Notes under the pieces: model-generated
Seen by the model: only the letters and a program-made list of their open reading frames with translations
What the model was told of the DNA's origin: nothing
The model's database searches: none
Source: Phenylobacterium sp.
GTDB lineage: Bacteria > Pseudomonadota > Alphaproteobacteria > Caulobacterales > Caulobacteraceae
Assembly: GCF_028290885.1 (NCBI RefSeq)
Contig: NZ_JAQGIZ010000010.1
Coordinates: forward strand, 1-42,886
Length of the DNA: 42,886 nt
Direction: 5' to 3'
Shown here: positions 42,401 through 42,886 of the stretch, piece after piece
How positions within the stretch are numbered: position 1 is the stretch's first letter
How the letters are laid out: each line of letters begins with the position of its first letter
Made by a program: the position numbers and the translations under genes

Positions 42401-42886
42401 GCTCCTCCACCTCGCCGGAGGCCTCGACGGTGATCGACCGCGTCAGGTCGCCCTTGGTCACGGCGGTGGACACCTCGGCGATGGCGCGGACCTGGTTGGT
42501 CAGGTTGGCGGCGAGCTCGTTCACGTTGTCGGTGAGGTCGCGCCACAGGCCGGCGGCGCCGGGCACCCGGGCCTGACCGCCGAGCTGGCCTTCGATGCCC
42601 ACCTCGCGGGCCACGTTGGTCACCTGGTCGGCGAAGGTCGCCAGGGTCTGGATCATGCCGTTGATGGTGTCGGCCAGCGAGGCGATCTCGCCCTTGGCGT
42701 CCACGGCGAGCTTGCGCTTGAGATCGCCGTTGGCCACCGCGGCGACGACCTTGGCGATGCCGCGCACCTGGTTGGTGAGGTTGGTCGCCATCAGGTTCAC
42801 GTTGTCGGTGAGATCCTTCCAGGTACCGGCGACGCCTTCAACGCGCGCCTGACCGCCCAATTTGCCCTCGGTACCCACTTCGCGCG
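39495..42886 (-). CDS. multi-HAMP GAF hybrid histidine kinase (5' end outside the window)
   Basis: At least 1130 residues are present; the gene continues past the window edge, since the frame stays open and another HAMP-like repeat ([15 protein letters not shown]) begins there. Order from the N-side: two or more tandem HAMP-type repeats, GAF domain, long coiled coil ([17 protein letters not shown] and following), HisKA ([13 protein letters not shown]), HATPase_c ([15 protein letters not shown]), receiver 1 ([12 protein letters not shown]), a degenerate receiver (VVEVSAM where the acceptor Asp is expected) and receiver 3 ([12 protein letters not shown]). Poly-HAMP kinases of this kind sense osmotic or envelope signals. 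The stop at 39495 is 2 bp before the next kinase gene, so both are cotranscribed. Confidence 0.9.
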   Translation of the reverse strand, partial: REVGTEGKLGGQARVEGVAGTWKDLTDNVNLMATNLTNQVRGIAKVVAAVANGDLKRKLAVDAKGEIASLADTINGMIQTLATFADQVTNVAREVGIEGQLGGQARVPGAAGLWRDLTDNVNELAANLTNQVRAIAEVSTAVTKGDLTRSITVEASGEVEELKNNINEMIRNLKDQTLKNTEQDWLKTNLARFTRMLQGERDLSTVSNLVLSELAPLINAQHAVFYVSDLDDDGQVVLNLAATYAFNNRKHLANSFKLREGLIGQCAYEKSRILLTNVPGDYVQVSSGLGEAPPQNIIVLPALFEGDVKAVIELATFGDFNETQQAFLDQLMESIGIVLSTIAANMRTEGLLKQSQLLTSELQAQQEELTKTNDRLEQQAASLRQSEELLRTKQEELQQTNAELEDKAQLLSEQNTQVEAKNREVEQAKFALEDKAEQLALTSKYKSEFLANMSHELRTPLNSLLILSKLLSDNTQGNLSDKQVEFARNIHDAGADLLGLINDILDLTKIESGTVTLDISEMSFASLRDQVDRTFSQVAADKKLDFEVELDPALPRSMYTDDKRLQQIIKNLLSNAFKFTEKGHVKLKVERAHSGWHSTNDHLNTAGQVLAFSVEDSGIGIPEDKQRIIFESFQQADGSISRRYGGTGLGLSISREITGLLGGELKVQSRPEEGSTFTLFLPLNFSPQAQVLTGGRALNVTPRLAVASHRSEDSPEAVADDRDDIKPGDAVVLIVEDDPRFASILLSLVRDSSFLGVVTGEGGAAAALAKRFSPDAIMLDIGLPDMDGLALLDLLKRTPETRHIPVHVISADDQRGLGFAIGAFGFTHKPVDRDDVISTLEEVKSFVAKADRRVALVGGKGPAAKALRQSFKAVELVDDLPSMLARPEADRPEGLVVEVSAMRVVELIETLKQSGQRPAVVVYAPDELSADDERRLRLGVFGGLVRLARTTDQLIEQTSQLLHQPVQALPESTRVKLAQSRAEDPVLAGRRVLVIDDDIRNIFSLASALEEYGVELSYAESGRAGLELLDADPTADVVLVDIMMPNMDGYETIREIRSRPGMADLPIVAVTAKAMKGDRQKCIQAGASDYVSKPVDIDHLVSVLRVSVQKADAQRLASEAVVSMLPQVG
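42325..42886 (-). repeat. tandem 276-bp HAMP-unit repeats
   Basis: Two 92-residue units follow each other in the large kinase: [20 protein letters not shown] and [20 protein letters not shown] mark their starts, with [18 protein letters not shown] against [18 protein letters not shown] inside. The edge of the window cuts into the unit before them. The spacing is constant at 276 bp, the normal period of poly-HAMP kinases, so the array will extend beyond the window. Confidence 0.75.

Noticed and set aside
1-42886. Search by eye for CRISPR repeats, tRNA cloverleaves, insertion sequence ends and toxin-antitoxin pairs
   Set aside because: No regularly spaced repeats, tRNA-like segments, transposase motifs or small paired stress genes were found.

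Overview
The window is GC-rich, almost fully coding DNA from a Gram-negative bacterium. The large TonB-dependent receptor, NodT-type outer-membrane lipoprotein, multi-HAMP hybrid kinase and dense use of GTG/TTG starts suggest an alphaproteobacterium, most likely Caulobacterales (Phenylobacterium/Caulobacter-like). That placement is inference from gene content. I found no tRNA, rRNA, CRISPR array, insertion sequence or phage gene.

Region 1 (1-5.8 kb) is a stress/low-oxygen type cluster. It has two triple-BON-domain paralogues and a frameshifted remnant of a third, a CPA2 K+/H+ antiporter with an RCK domain, a peroxiredoxin overlapping a DsbA-like thiol protein, a secreted PRC-barrel protein and a small lipoprotein. 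Four perfect CTGAC-N4-GTCAG palindromes, plus one degenerate copy, lie upstream of these genes and look like the operator of one FNR/FixK/DNR-class regulator.

Region 2 (5.9-26.1 kb) is a catabolic island for a nitrogenous, probably amide- or ureide-containing compound. It holds ribokinase-formamidase; a TauD-type dioxygenase with an SDR; a Rieske oxygenase alpha subunit; an AtzF-like allophanate hydrolase/amidase; and a TonB receptor. A tightly packed minus-strand operon follows: IclR regulator, HyuA, HyuB, cupin, VOC protein, MFS transporter, TrzA/AtzA-type amidohydrolase, flavin reductase and, after a gap, a second VOC protein. An AraC gene lies just upstream. The IclR start region carries a 9-bp-arm inverted repeat and an overlapping direct repeat, a likely autoregulatory operator. 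No Rieske electron-transfer partner and no flavin-dependent monooxygenase are present.

Region 3 (26.1-36.7 kb) contains an AraC activator, a degenerate nuclease-like lipoprotein, a complete EmrA-EmrB-outer-membrane-factor efflux operon ending in its own LysR gene, and a divergent second LysR gene. Next come a DUF3734-type patatin, a 51-codon fragment of acetoacetate decarboxylase and a phasin-like gene, apparently a broken polyhydroxybutyrate/ketone-body locus. The unexpected signal here is a 35-bp element present four times (26352, 33394, 34425, 36417) that aligns without gaps. It points towards AraC, emrA, patatin and the phasin-like gene. Two copies sit exactly 12 nt before a LysR ATG: one intact gene and one newly recognised LysR pseudogene. 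I propose that the element is the operator of the LysR at 33441 and ties these loci into one regulon.

Region 4 (36.7-42.9 kb) has a TonB-like proline-rich single-span protein of unknown role, then two hybrid histidine kinases transcribed together. The second has tandem HAMP repeats, GAF, kinase core and three receiver-like domains, and runs off the right edge of the window.
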